Shown here in pieces: positions 24,943-37,249 of a stretch of DNA of 64,000 nucleotides. The position numbers and the translations under genes were made by a program. Every line of letters starts with the position of its first letter. Position 1 is the stretch's first letter. Below the pieces are notes generated by a model. The model did not search any database, was not told the origin of the DNA, and was given only the letters and a program-made list of their open reading frames with translations. The stretch is from Rhynochetos jubatus (Eukaryota; Chordata; Aves; Eurypygiformes; Rhynochetidae). The DNA lies in assembly GCA_027574665.1 (NCBI GenBank), contig CM050652.1:8970589-9034588 (forward strand), read 5' to 3'.

Positions 24943-27900
24943 CTGTGTTACCACTGTGCCAGGGCAACATGACCAAAGGAATTGCCCGAAGGAACCTGTA
25001 TCCCAGCTCACTTCACAGAAACAGTAGCAGGACAATGAGCCCAAGGTTACCTTCAGTTATATGGGGTAAAAAAAGCCAGCTTTGTTTCAAAGATTAGAGA
25101 CTTTCCAGGTTCCCTGGGTGAGGGGAAGGCTTGTCTAAAGAACAAAACAGAGTCAACTTTAAGTTAACTTCTTGAGGATATAGTTTCTCCCTCTTAAATT
25201 GTCTTGGGACTAGGGTTCTTCAATAAATTTAGCCTTTGTGAAGATATGTAGTGTCCTACTTTGTGGACCGAAGGTACATTTCCCCTTTCCAGGATCAATT
25301 AAGTATTACGAAACAAGCAAGAAAGGAAAGCTACATACAGAAAAGGTTGCATATCATGTTCCTGCTACTTCTGGGCAAAGGGGTAGGTGATTAATAAGGC
25401 TGTAATTCAGTATTGATGCTGAGACATAGCAAAGCACTGGCTAGATCTCCCTCAAATGGGGTTATTTCATAAGGCAGATTGACTTTATTAAGAATAGAAG
25501 GTAACATTTCATTTTTCTCTTTAACTTTGTAAGTGCTCATATTAAAGTCTTTCAAAATTTGTTCTTCCAAATCTGCTTGCTGAGAACTACACAATACCAT
25601 ATATACTATGTTAACAAGTCATCTGACCTCTCTAAAATATGTGCTTATGTAGTCTAATAATGCTAAAGAAATTGATTCAAATACAAATGATAGACTGTTT
25701 TATATCAATGCAGAGAGACAATCCAGTCATTAGGGATGTGGGATATGGAGAAAGACACAAGGCTGTGTAGGTCTGGATTAGAAAACAGCTTCCCTTTGCT
25801 TCTGTGTTTAGTGCAGTGGAATTTATTAGCTTTGTTCTTATAAAGTCATAGGAGAGCTGGTAGGGAAGAAATATAAAACTGTTTGAACCCACAGCAATAC
25901 CAGGTGCACAGGATTAAACTAAAACCTTTAAAAAGTTCATATCAAGCAGACTCTATGAAGCATATAACGCTGATCTGTGCTTCCCTGGGTAAAAACACAG
26001 TGAGAGTTAAAAAAAAAAAACCAACAAAGCAGTGTGTAAGTAGAGAAGGTTTAGAATTTTCCCTTCTGTATTTGACATTTAAACTGGATGGACATGGGCC
26101 AAGGACTGGAAGAGCAGAAGTTACATGGGACAAGTTAATATGCATTGGCACAGAGTTTTGTGCTCATGCTTGCTCGCAGACCTCCTGCTGTTATAGCAAG
26201 CTCTGGATAACCTGTTATAAGGCTCATGTGTTTAGCAATCCATACTGTGGGGAGGTTTACTGAAACAGAATAGTAACTTTCTTCTAGTAATGGCTTTTCT
26301 AAGTATCATTTTCTTACCACAGCAATGTTACTTGAAAGATCTGATTTGTGCTGCAACTTTAAACCAAAGAAACATGGAGATACACACACACACACACACA
26401 CACACTTTTTTCCTTCTCGTCCCTTTCTGTACAGCTATAGGATTTCAGTTCCTAAAAACCATTACTCCAATTGACTGCTCATTAATATGGCATTTCTGTA
26501 TTCTATATCAGTTACTGAAATAAAATTTTTATGTGGTTCTTTTGCTGACCACAAGCTGAATCTTAGTTCACCACCATAAAGGCTGGTGAATACCCTCCTA
26601 TTATTAAGGTGAAAATATTCTCCTTTTTATGAATTGGAGAAACTATGGTTGGACTCATTGTACATTTTCATTTTTTGTCATCTTCTTGCTCCGGTATGAC
26701 TATGTGGTTTTGTAGTTTGCTTCTGATCATACGAGTGTATGTACATGTATAGGTGCATATCAAACCTCCAATTATAATGATCATAAATCTTGTGATGATG
26801 GTTAGATTTGTACAAATGAAAAAGCAATTAATCTCTTCAGGAAACAGGAAGAATTTCTGTTCTTTCTGGAAAGTAAACGTGTATCTTGATAAGCTGTAAG
26901 GTGTTCTACCTGGCTCCCAGCTACCTCTCCAGGTGAGTGCATCCGTTGTACATCCTACCAGCCAGACTCATACCTGAATCCATACTGACTACTGAACCCC
27001 TGAAGTTTGCAAGACTATACCAATGTGTCTCTGTCACTAAAAGCAATGGTTGCCTGTATTACAGCAGTGTCACGAAGACAGGGTTGTTCAATAAGTGGTC
27101 ATGAAGACAACACCACCACCTTAGCTTCTGCTGCCACTTTTCAACAGCCTCCTGCCACTATTCTTTCCCAGCACTACCTCCATCTGTTGCAATGCTAGGT
27201 AGTGCTGCAGAGAGGAGCTGAACTGAAGGTTCAGAACCATGAGAAGTTTAGGACCTCAAGGTCCTACGATGCTGGCCTACCTCACCCGCAAGTTTTATCT
27301 AGAGGGATGCTGTCAGATTCTGGACCACACTGCAGCAGGTATCATACAAACAGATGTAGCTCCTCCCCCCCGACAAGATGGCTTTACCTTACTCATACTA
27401 CATATCAGTAGCAGATATTATTCATGCCATGTTTGAATCATGTCAAGGCATTTCTGAAAGTGCCAATTAAAAAAAAAAAAGCTTATCAAGGATGTGAAAA
27501 ATGAAACTATGTCTAGCCACAGCACAGTGCTTGAAGCTGTTAATTTGCTACCATAGGTGCACCCTGACAGACAAGGCAGCAATGTACCCTTTCTTAGTGA
27601 CATGACCCTCCCCAAAATCCCCTTTAACATATACAAAAGTTGGCCTTCCAAATGATCTTTTTTGAGGGCAGAGAAATCAAATGGTTCAATAAAAAACACA
27701 GTCAGAGTCTAGTTTTGTGTGGATTTCTTACTTGTCTAATGTTGAATTAGGGAGGATGGGGGTGAAAGGATAAGCACACTGCTTCTTCAAAGAAGATATC
27801 AAGCCCAAAAGAACTTTGGGGTGAAAAAAAAAAAAAACCAAACAAACCTCAGCTTCAGAAAGGATCAAATGAAATATTTCTTTCATCCTTTCTTGTGACT

Positions 27901-30125
27901 GAAACTATTTGCTACAGTGGTATTTACTGATTTAAGTGCTCCTAAATTGCGTTCATGGAAATTATTTCATGGGTCTGAAAAAGCCAGTGGAAACAGTTTT
28001 AATAGTTAAAAGTTATCACTGAATTGTCTTCTGGGAATTATTTTCTTGAGTTCTCATGGTTGTCTGTGGTAATGTGGCAGACCATCTGGTGCGTGCGGGG
28101 ATCCAGATATTAAGACTCTAGTTGTGTCAAAATCCCAAACAAAATTCATAATTTCATTTTAATCCATTTACATTTTATATGCAAAATAATTGTTTTTCAA
28201 TTTTTCAATGGCTTTACATTTTGTGTACAAAATATATCCTTCAAAGATGGATAGGAGCACATATTCCAAGTGACAATTTAATCTGATATTACTGGGAAAT
28301 ATGAAGTTTCCCTCTCATCTGCCTCATTGGAAACTTCTGTAAATCCTACTCCCTGAGAGAATTTTGTCTGGGAATTGTGGCTTCATATATGTTAATTTAC
28401 GTTCTTGTTAGTGCTCTATGGGGCCAAATCACTGTCGTGCCTGGTAAGTTTCCTCGTTATTTGCAGTGGATATGTACATAATATTGTTTCACCTGGGGTA
28501 AAGTTTATGTTATTTATTACTGTTTCTAATGTATTCTAAGTGCTCAGAGTTGTCATGCAAAAACAACCCCATGAGAAATGAAATCTTGAATTCTTGCCAA
28601 TCTGTGTCTGTTTCACAGTGAGAGATGAGACAAAAATAGGAAAAACTCAAGCTTAATTTTTTTTTCTCTAATTACATAATATTCTGTTTCTTTTAGAATG
28701 TTCCTTAATGCTATATCCCAAATGTGCTATGTAGTCAGTGCTATATGGGTGCACATGTTTTACTCTAATTTTCATTTTAAACAGTCTAGAGATGTGTATT
28801 GACAATTATATTCTGATTAACAGAAATCTTGACAAGCAAAATTGAGACAAACACTTTGCTATCCCTCCCTGATTATTTTTTTCCAGTAGGATGGTCTGAT
28901 CTCCTACACCAGACTGAATAATATGAAAGTCCAGAACCATTTTCCTATGGTTATCCTTAAAACCTGATTTGGCTGAGATAAAATCAGTAATGCTTAAGCA
29001 TCCAATATGCTGAATTCACACCCCAGTCGTGCTGAGCAGTGTTCTCCTCTCCCCTTCCTGGCCCTTGGCTTGTGTGGAGTTTGCTGTAGTGACAACCCTT
29101 CTATTACTTCTAACAGTGCTTGTTTGATCACGCCTCTCCAGGTTTCCAGAAGCCTGCTTAAGCAAATCACAAGAGCTCTTTGCAAGATCTGCACCCCTTG
29201 TATTAGTTACGTAAGTGATGGAAGTGAAACTGCAGCATGACTAGGAAACATCAGCTCAGTGCATGTAACAGCAAGTGAGGGACATTCCCAGAAACAGAGG
29301 AGACCTAATAATATCCCAATCTATTCTCCACCATGTTGATGATACATCCTACCATATTTTTCATATATATTTGCTTGCACTATTTCCTTTACTTTGGTTC
29401 TATCCAGCAGGTAGTGGATAAGTTAGAACTTCGGTAAACAAAATGAAGAGTGGGAGTGAGAGGGAAAAGTAGAGCTAAGTCTCATAATCAGTTAACCTTC
29501 AGAAATGCAGAACAAAAACCTGAACTCAAACCTCTTGTATGGACTTGCTGAGTTTCCCGCTCTGCATGTGAGATCCATCTAATTTATGTGTCAAAACCCC
29601 CATCCATAGGAAAATATCATGCGTTTGTGCAGAGCACACCAATGGCAATATTTCCTGTAAGCCTGTGTGTTAGATGTAGTCAAGGGGGTTTTGGTGGGTT
29701 TTGTCTCTCAAACTCCTGCACACTTAATGTTCTGGATCAAGGAGCAGGAAAGTAGTGGGAATATGTGTCTAACGCAGCAGTTCCTCTTCACTTCCAAATA
29801 TATTCCCTACTAGCAAAAAGGGCAGGACATAACTTTACATGTGCAAGAAAAGAAACTTTAAAGGTCACTTCCTCTTAGCCTATGTCCAAACTAATAGCCA
29901 TAACAAAGAGCTCCCTTTGCCAATTGCTGTGTACTGACTTGCGCACATCTATTTCTGTGTCACAGTCCTTTGTGGTAAGAAGATTGCAACTGTACTGTTT
30001 ATTAGAAGGCATGCAGTGAACAACCAGTCACAATAGTACTGCAAGAAACATTTGGTTCTCTTCTGTCAGAACACAATTTTTAGCACTTTTAAAATTATTA
30101 TTACATTATATTTCCAAGAATTGAG
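24943..30125. other. Non-coding, mostly unique sequence
   Basis: About 5.2 kb with no recognisable gene. It holds an (AC)12 microsatellite (26382-26405) and several A-runs of 10-13 bases. The open stretches at 25883-26263 (126 codons) and 27418-27699 have no domain that I recognise and pass through simple A-rich sequence. I treat them as chance. Confidence 0.5.
26382..26405. repeat. (AC)12 microsatellite
   Basis: Twenty-four bases of uninterrupted AC dinucleotide repeat, followed by a T-run. Confidence 0.97.
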
Positions 30126-30403
30126 ATTCCACAGCCTCCCTGGGCAACCTGTGCCAGTGCTCACTCACCCTCACAATAAAAAATGGTGTTTCCTGAGGTT
30201 CAGATGGAGCTTCCCATGTTTCAGTTTGTGCCCGTTGCCTCTTGTCCCACCACTGGACACCACTGAAAAGAGCCTGTCTCCATCCTCTTTGCATCGTCCT
30301 TTCAGGTATTTATACACATTGATAAGATCCCCCTGAGCCTTCTCTTGTGCAGGCTAAACATTCCCAGCTTTCTCATCCTTTCCTCATTTGTGAAGTGCTC
30401 CTA
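30126..30403 (-). mobile_element. CR1 LINE fragment lacking its 3' tail
   Basis: Reverse complement of the CR1 region upstream of the 3' UTR: CCACAGCCTCCCTGGGCAAC, CTGTGCCAGTGCTCACTCAC, CCATCCTCTTTGCATCG, GATAAGATCCCCCTGAGCCT, AGGCTAAACATTCCCAGC. The usual 3' end (ATAGAATCATAGAATGG...) is absent on the left, so this copy has lost both ends. That is unusual, because target-primed insertions normally keep the 3' end. A later deletion is the simplest explanation. Its CACTGGACACCACTGAAAAGAGCC segment is an older subfamily feature not seen in the 20 and 40 kb copies, noted here in two overlapping pieces by eye. Confidence 0.88.
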
Positions 30404-31907
30404 GGTTTCATATAATTGAAATAAAAACCACAGGAACTGGAATTCACTAAAAACACACCATGAGATTTTTTTGGCTTAAAAATATTGCAACATTTGTAAG
30501 ACAGCCAAACACCAAAGGATAATAGTTTTTAATTAGTCCAATTCATTTCTGCAGTAGTCTGAGTGTGTAAACAAGCTGAAAATCATGTTTTAAAAGGTTC
30601 AGACAAGGACTGTGCATCGCATGATGTCTGTTTCATTTCAACAGAAACCTGTCCTAGAAATTCCCTCTAGTTACATCTTGTTACTCTAGTCATTATTTTT
30701 TATAATGTAATATTTCAATACAGGAGGGAAATTGAGTGATTTTTATCCTTTACATTAAAACACACATGGGACCTGTATTAGGTTCCTTCGCTTTTGTAAC
30801 ATGCAGACAGCCTGAGCTTTATTGTTCATTCTGGTTTGTGCCACTAGGACAAACTCTTCGCTGGCTGGTGTTTCACTGTGTGTCAGTTTTGACATTGGGG
30901 TTGTTTTTTGGGTTTTTTTGGGGGTTTTTTTTGGGTTTTTTTCTTTTAATTTACGTTATGAAAGGAGATCACTGCACAAAAGAGATCAGCAGCAGGACAA
31001 ACTCAGGCCACTCACCCACTCACAGTGTATAACAAAGTGGGCTTCTCTTTCAGGTATTGCTTGTTCTGCTTCAATAGACACACCTCATATTAGGGTTTTC
31101 TTGGTAGGGTATTGATAATGCTGTTTTTGCTAGGAGCTCTGGAAGACCAAAGAAAAGATTGGTGTGATCTAAGTGTTTCTTTGTGTACATCATAGAACAA
31201 GGTATTTACATGGGAAGAAGAAAAGAAATTGCACATTCATTGGGAAGAGGTTGCTATAAATCGAGATGCAGGTGTGTGTGTAGGAGTAGCTTGTTGCTGC
31301 TGCTTGTGTTAGCTGTGGGAGGGAGAAGAGATCAATAAATCAATCTCAGTTTTGTCTGTTGTCTTTTGTAGGGCCAGCAAAGCTAGCCAGATGCAACTAT
31401 AATGCATCCCAGGTACCTCCTTGTTTGTGTGTTGAAATTCAAGTGAGACTGTGGTTAAAAGGCAAAATGAAGCATTCCTTCACTAGCAGACATTTAACCA
31501 CTATATAATAATTCTGTCCCAGAGGGCAGCTTGGCAAAATGCTGTTAATAAAGGAGTGCAGCAAAGTGGAGAGCTTCCTGGCACAGCTTCTGAACACTGG
31601 CTGGTGTTCTACAGTTGTAACTGGAGCTGTTCGGAAATGTTGTGGTACGACTCTGTTCCTTTAGAAAGCTAAATCTGAAATCTGGTCACAACATTTGGTG
31701 AACATCTTCCACCAACACAATGTCTTGACTCCTGGCTATCTGCTCCATCCAGTGGCTACCAGAGCTCCAGGCATGGAATCCCTCTCTGCCAGGGGATTGG
31801 TCCAGGAACGGAGATCACTGGAAGTATTGCATCTTTGTGTCTGGGCAATATGTCATGGGAAACGCTGGGGACAAGAAAGGCTCCACTAACTGGGTCACTC
31901 TATCTGG
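30404..31907. other. Non-coding sequence with G/T low-complexity patch
   Basis: About 1.5 kb with no recognised gene. A G/T-only stretch lies at about 30896-30941. Farther right an AATAAA hexamer (about 31334) lies within a block ending in T/G-rich sequence, but no transcript can be supported from this alone. Confidence 0.45.
30896..30941 (+). repeat. G/T low-complexity tract
   Basis: Alternating runs of G (3-5) and T (6-8) on the plus strand. It has four G-runs of at least three, but two of the three loops exceed seven bases, so it only weakly meets quadruplex rules. Confidence 0.85.
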
Positions 31908-31990
31908 GGAATCATAGAATCATGTAATGGTTTGAGTTGAAAGGGACCTTAAGATCATCTAGTTCCAACCCCCTGCCATGGGCAAGGAGC
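31908..31990 (-). mobile_element. CR1 LINE, 3'-end fragment
   Basis: Reverse complement of the extreme CR1 3' end: GAATCATAGAATCATGTAA, GGTTTGAGTTGAAAGGGACC, CTAGTTCCAACCCCCTGCCA, stopping after GGGCAAGGAGC. It is about 80 bp long, a severely 5'-truncated insertion. It is close to the subfamily of the 20 and 40 kb copies. Confidence 0.92.
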
Positions 31991-32188
31991 AATATTTAGG
32001 CATAGGCAACAATAGACACTTGGCAAAGACATCAGTATAGGATAACATCAGAATCAGATAACATCACCAGCTCCAAAGGAAAACCAAGAGCCTGCTGTGT
32101 GGTATGTGGGTTTTTCCTTTGTACTGCTAGGGACTGAGTGTAGGTGAGATTGCAGCTAAACAAAAGTGTGTGTGAATTTTTCTGTTTG

Positions 32189-32193
32189 GAGAG
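32189..32193. repeat. Probable left target-site duplication of solo LTR
   Basis: GAGAG directly before the LTR end; GAGAA follows the other end. Four of five bases match, consistent with the 5-bp duplication made by ERVL-type integration followed by one substitution. Confidence 0.55.
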
Positions 32194-32562
32194 TGTCATG
32201 GTTTAACCTCAGCTGGAAACTAAGCATTTGCTTACTCACTCCCAGGGGCATGGGGGAGACAATCAGAGGGGCGAAAGTGAGAAAACTAATGGGTTGAGAT
32301 AATGTTAATTTAACAGGTAAAGAAAAAGCTGTGCCCACAAGCAAAGCAAAACCAAGGAATTAATTCACTTCTTCCCAATGTTGGGGCGGGTATTCAGCCA
32401 TCTCCAGGAGAGCAGGGCTTCATCATGCATAATGGTTATTTGGGAAGACATTAATGAAAAGACTTCTGCATTATCAGCACTGTTTTCAGTACAAGTTGGA
32501 CACATAACCCCATACTAGCTACTATGAAGAAAATTAACTCTATCCCAATCAAAACCAGCACA
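32194..32562 (-). mobile_element. Solo LTR of an avian endogenous retrovirus, internally deleted
   Basis: Both ends of the LTR are present: TGTCATGGTTTAACC at the left and AAAACCAGCACA at the right, giving TG...CA termini in either direction. The family is the same as the LTR at 24490-24942, as shown by shared CTACTATGAAGAAAATTAAC and TATCCCAATC. The sense direction is inferred as minus, by analogy with that copy, where a TATA box is visible. Compared with that copy, roughly 330 bp between about 32440 and 32470, including the TATA region, is missing here, so the core promoter has gone. No gag, pol or env flanks it; it is a solo LTR, probably left by recombination between two LTRs. Flanking pentamers GAGAG/GAGAA fit a 5-bp target duplication. 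Confidence 0.9.
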
Positions 32563-32567
32563 GAGAA
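32563..32567. repeat. Probable right target-site duplication of solo LTR
   Basis: GAGAA directly after the LTR end, pairing with GAGAG at 32189-32193. Confidence 0.55.
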
Positions 32568-35500
32568 CTCGTTCTTTGTGTGCATATAAATTTTTATATT
32601 TTTAGCAGGATTCTGTTCAGAATAAGGGGCTTATCTGTCATTAGGTCACTGCTAAACAGCTTATATCCCATCTATGTAGCACTAGTTTATGCCGCAACTA
32701 TCACTGCACGCATCCTCCTGAAGTGACATATCCTGATACTCCAACATGATCAGATTGGTTAAGAGTTAACAAAGGGGTAAAAAAAGACAGAAAATTCGCT
32801 GGCTCTACTCTGCCCATAACCTGAGCAAGCTTTTCTCTCACTGCAACAATGCACTTTTTGGCAGTTAGAATGAAAGCAAAACAGTGAAAGGAAGGATAGA
32901 CAACAAAGTACACAGTGCCATAAACGCACAATTTGATAGAAAAAGCATACCAAGAACTTTTCTACTTCAGAAGGTTTGAATTCATAATTCTTTGAAGCAC
33001 TCTGTACTCCCACTGTGACTGGCATTGTTGGGCACTGTCCACTTTAGAAATTTTATAAGATGGGTTTAGAAAGAACCCCTGTTTTCCCAAATGTGATTAT
33101 CGTATAGAGCAGTGAACCTCCCCCAGCCACTGCTGTATTGTTGTTTCTGTATTAGCTACAGCATACATATCTCTTAAACATTGCCCATATGTTAAAGATT
33201 TCACTTGTTAGATAATTTGCCACATCTTTCAGTAGAGCTGTGGCAACAGTTACTTACTTAGCCTGCTAAAAATGCATGGCTGTGTGAATTTCTAGTCTGA
33301 ATTTGCCTAGGATTTGTTTCTGGCTAATAGATCTTACACATACTATTTCTGATCTGTTAAATACATACTGTCAGGAATTGCTCCCTCCACAGCACCTTGC
33401 AATACCAGATCTCAAGATAAGCAACACATCAAAGGAAAAGAGCTCTTTAACTGTTTGTGGCACAGGTACCTGCACTCCGAGTTTTTCTTCATTCAGCCAA
33501 ACTCTCCATGAACAATGGCTCTTGTGAGCCTCATGCCTCCTGACAGGCACAAAAAAAGAGATGTGAAAATCAACCCTCTGGACATGTTTGTCTCTCCACC
33601 TTATCTGCAGAGGGAGCCTGATGAACTAGGAATTCTAGGCAGCTTTTAGAAAGCTGTATACAAGTGAGATGGATCCCTCTTTACGTGACACGCTGTTCAA
33701 AAGGACAGCTAGTACTTAGATACCACAGTGATTGGCACTCTCAACTGAAAATACAGGGAACGAGTCCAGCATGCCTATAAACCTCATTTTCTGGCTGTCG
33801 GCTGTGACATTTTAAAGCACCAGCACTGTAAGTGCGCTAGGGAGGCCCATGAGGACTCAGAAATTTCTGACTGCAGCATAGCAGAGTGATCCATGAATAG
33901 CTTGCCACTACTAAGGTTCATTTAACTTTCCAGTCCAGATCTGTTCAGGCCCGTACAGGAGTCAGAGGCCCTTCATTCAGTCGAATAAGAGCATCATGGG
34001 GTGAACCCACAGGATTGTGAAGGCTGACCACAACCACTGAGGGATGTGTGCCCACGCGTGGCTGGCTAAATGAAAGGGAGACATTGGCACTGGCAGGCTG
34101 AAGGTCCAGATGTGCGCCTACAGACCTAAGGAGTCTAAGATAGGAACGGAAGGAAGGGAACCCGATGTGAGCCACAAAACCAGGCAGTGACCTCATCATG
34201 TTTATAGTGGAAAGGGAATGATTTAGGAGAAAAACAAGGTGGCAGCCCTATTATAAGTACCTGGTGAACACTAGATGTGGTGAGGGGTTCTCTGTAGACA
34301 TTTTGTGGAAGAATTTGGCAGTGTCTCAGTGTGTCTTTTTTTATCTCTTAAAACAAGAAAAAATTGACCCTGACTTTCTTCTAAGGTCTTCAGTGAAGCG
34401 TTGTGTGCTTGAGAATTACCAGTGATGTCCAGTGAAGGGTGGAGTTCAGAGAATAGCGGGCAGCTGAAAGGATGTGACTGATTCCAAAGCCTTGGAGAAG
34501 AAAGCCAAAAACTCAATGGAAATAGGCCATAGCTAGAGTGAATCTGCCTATTGTCACCACCTGCAACTAATTTAAATTCTGAAGGCCTGCTGGGACCTCA
34601 AGGCAACCCATCAGCCATAGCTATGCTTGACCATTTTAGTCGCAGAAATGTTGTCCTTTTGTTGTACGTGTTTTACAATTTTTAATGTAAAAACTTCACT
34701 GCAGGGTAGTATCCAGAGAGGCAGCAGTCTGACACAGTGAGTGGCAGGTTATTATGGACCAAAGATTTCACAGACATCCCTACTGATGAAGCTGAATATG
34801 TCGTAGAGAATTTCCTTCTTGCTGGACCAGAGCCTGAACATACATGTAAACTGATGATTATGTATCTACAGGGGAGCCGTTACTGGCTACTGCATTCAAC
34901 TGCAAGAGGATGAAATCTCTTTCCCTTCCTTGACTTTCTGAAATGCCCTTTTGTGTCTAGCACTAAACAAAGTATTTTCTTTCAGCGTCTACAAATTTAT
35001 TACTATTTCTTGACTGAAGAAAGTCCAATTTACAAACATTAGTCCCCCAAACCCACATACTGAGTGAATAAATAAATTTTAGAAGGAGAGAGGGGAGAGC
35101 TGTCCTTCTTTCGAACAAATTGTAGTGGCAGAGTCAGGCAAATCCCCTCAGAGCAACCTAATTCAGTAATATTGTGGGTATCCTGTCAGCCAGATAAACT
35201 TTTTCTGCAGGAACTCAGAATCTAGGTTGTAAGATTACTGTGATTCCTGCTTTACTGTTTTCATGCTGCCATTTTGTTGATCCACTATACATTTTTCTTT
35301 CATTCACCAGTTGTTTGTTATTACACTTAGATAATCAGTGCTCCTGAACTTTTACAGTCTCTTTATTATACTCGGGGAGTGCTTGCCATAATGGGTTCTT
35401 ATTTCCAATATAGAGATATTTGCTAATATAATGAGAACCGCAGTGTAGCTGGCAAATGTTATTTTCATACTAGTAACAATCAAAAAATTGCAAATAATGG

Positions 35501-35880
35501 TAAAAATTAAACATCCAAGACTTTCCCAAATGGAAAGACAATAAATTTGCTTCTGTGCTTAGAGTCTGCAGACAGGAAACTGGAATCATTGGCAAAGCCC
35601 AGTAGCAGCATTGCCCTGCAAATGGAGTTTACTGTGCAGTACTTTAAGTCTGTGGTGTTGTCTACTATAGGAAAAAGATTTATAGATGAGAGATGAATAA
35701 TATGATCAGCATAAGCTGTTTTTACTACTCACCACATACTGCCATGCTCTGAAACACAGCACTATAATATTAGGAGGCCTGCTTGGACTGATAGTGAACT
35801 GCATTTTTTTGTTTATGGTCTGCTCTCTGAGCTTACTGCGTGCTCCCGGCTGGAGTTTGGCAGGCTGTAAACACTGGAGT

Positions 35881-35913
35881 TCAGGCAGAGAATGCATTTT
35901 TATCTCTGCCTGA
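35881..35913. repeat. Perfect 11-bp inverted repeat (hairpin)
   Basis: Arms TCAGGCAGAGA and TCTCTGCCTGA are exact reverse complements around an 11-base AT-rich loop. Two further G-T pairs could extend the stem. It is too short for a typical microRNA precursor stem. There is no U-run after it, so it is not a Pol III or bacterial-type terminator. Confidence 0.92.
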
Positions 35914-36576
35914 GTCACCGGGACAGTGTGGGTGACCACAAAGCCCTGTGTCCGCCCAGCCACTCTGCTGAGTCAGGAGTCACATCCAGCAGCAGCTCGT
36001 GGCCTGGCGCATCCAACGGCACGGGCTTACACCTCCCCATACTGCTGAGTCTCAGCAAAAAGCAGAAAGAAGGGGACCCAGCTGAAACCACAGAGGCAGA
36101 CTTCTCTGGCCAGCACAAACCCTCTGTGTGACACATATGCAAGGCTCGTATGAGGATGGCAGAAATTACCGGTAGGAATATAGATGTATTAGTTTTCTTC
36201 AGCACCTACTGTGAGGAAAAATGCATGCCAAGGGAGTAGTAAGCACAAACACACAAAGCATGCTCTAATTCACTTTGTAAAATTAATCTCCAAACACAAA
36301 CGTACCACAGCTATTACAAATTGTAAACCTTGTAGTGTGCAGGGCTTTTCCAGCCTGTTTACAGCCACTCTCTTATTGGCAAAGCAGGAAGATATGAAAA
36401 CACAGGGTTTAAGACACAAAATGATCCACAAAAAAGCACTGGCTAATGCAGCTTTCAGCTTCAGGGAGAACAGACTGTGAGCAGGGCGGCAGTGGTTGCA
36501 TGCGTGTTGAAGAAATCCCTCTTTCCTCCTTTCAAGTACTTGATTCATCTCAGTTCTTTGCCATCCCTTTACCTGT

Positions 36577-36613
36577 TGTCTCTGAAAAATAAATAAGTCA
36601 TAAATAAATAAAT
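36577..36613. repeat. (AAAT)n simple repeat, interrupted
   Basis: Two blocks of AAATAAATA units separated by GTCAT; short A/T tetranucleotide microsatellite. Confidence 0.8.
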
Positions 36614-37249
36614 ACTCTGCTTTTAACTTGGATATGTTCCTACCTCTCATTCAAGTCCATTCACTCAGATGACTGAGAAAATGAGTGGGCTAAGCATGGT
36701 CAGGAGCAAGCTGTCCCAGAAAATGGGGAGGAGTTTGCAGGTGCTGAAGTCATGGCAGCAGCATGGGAAAACTCCTATGGAACATTAGTCTAGATGGCCT
36801 AGTTTTTTAATCACTCCAAAACACTGTTTTGCATTGGTGGGAGTTACTGGGATTCCTGGTAAAAGGTCAGTATGTCTTTCAGTTAGCTGTTGCACAACCT
36901 TTCTGTGAAAAAGCTAGTTCGTGCCCTGATCTGGTTAGAATTGCAAACTATAATCAGTCTTGCTTTTTTGGATGTTGCAACAGTAGTTTAAGATACCACT
37001 GCCTCCTGCTGTTTTTTACGGACTCTCTCATCAAGTTGGCTATCCTTCCCACATCAGTAAATGCCACACAAGCATCCCTTACCCAGCTTATTACAACTCT
37101 CAAAACCACTCAGCCTGTTTTGCTCCTACCTGATGTTTTACCACATCTCAGTTACAGGGATGATGAACACTAGGTCAGGAACAGTCATGGACAGCTCTAG
37201 GTTGCGTCTCCTTCAGTGTCTTTGCTAAATCTACCAGATGGCATCTGAG

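Larger units (their letters stand above)
32568..37249. other. Non-coding sequence with GC-richer patches
   Basis: About 4.7 kb without a recognised gene. Two patches, 33900-34200 and 35830-36130, are GC-richer than their surroundings; the second contains the hairpin at 35881-35913. Open stretches up to 126 codons (36270-36650, minus) show no known domain. Confidence 0.45.

Noticed and set aside
24523..25044. Minus-strand open stretch of 173 codons, the longest in the window
   Set aside because: It runs through the LTR and its CT microsatellite; the Arg-Glu repeat is simply the microsatellite translated.
32194..32562. Possibility of a complete provirus around the LTR
   Set aside because: No gag, pol or env-like frame lies next to either LTR, and the two LTRs carry different deletions and are 7 kb apart with unrelated sequence and CR1 pieces between them.
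35881..35913. Hairpin as a microRNA precursor
   Set aside because: The stem is 11 perfect pairs (about 13 with wobble), far shorter than the usual ~22-30-bp precursor stem.
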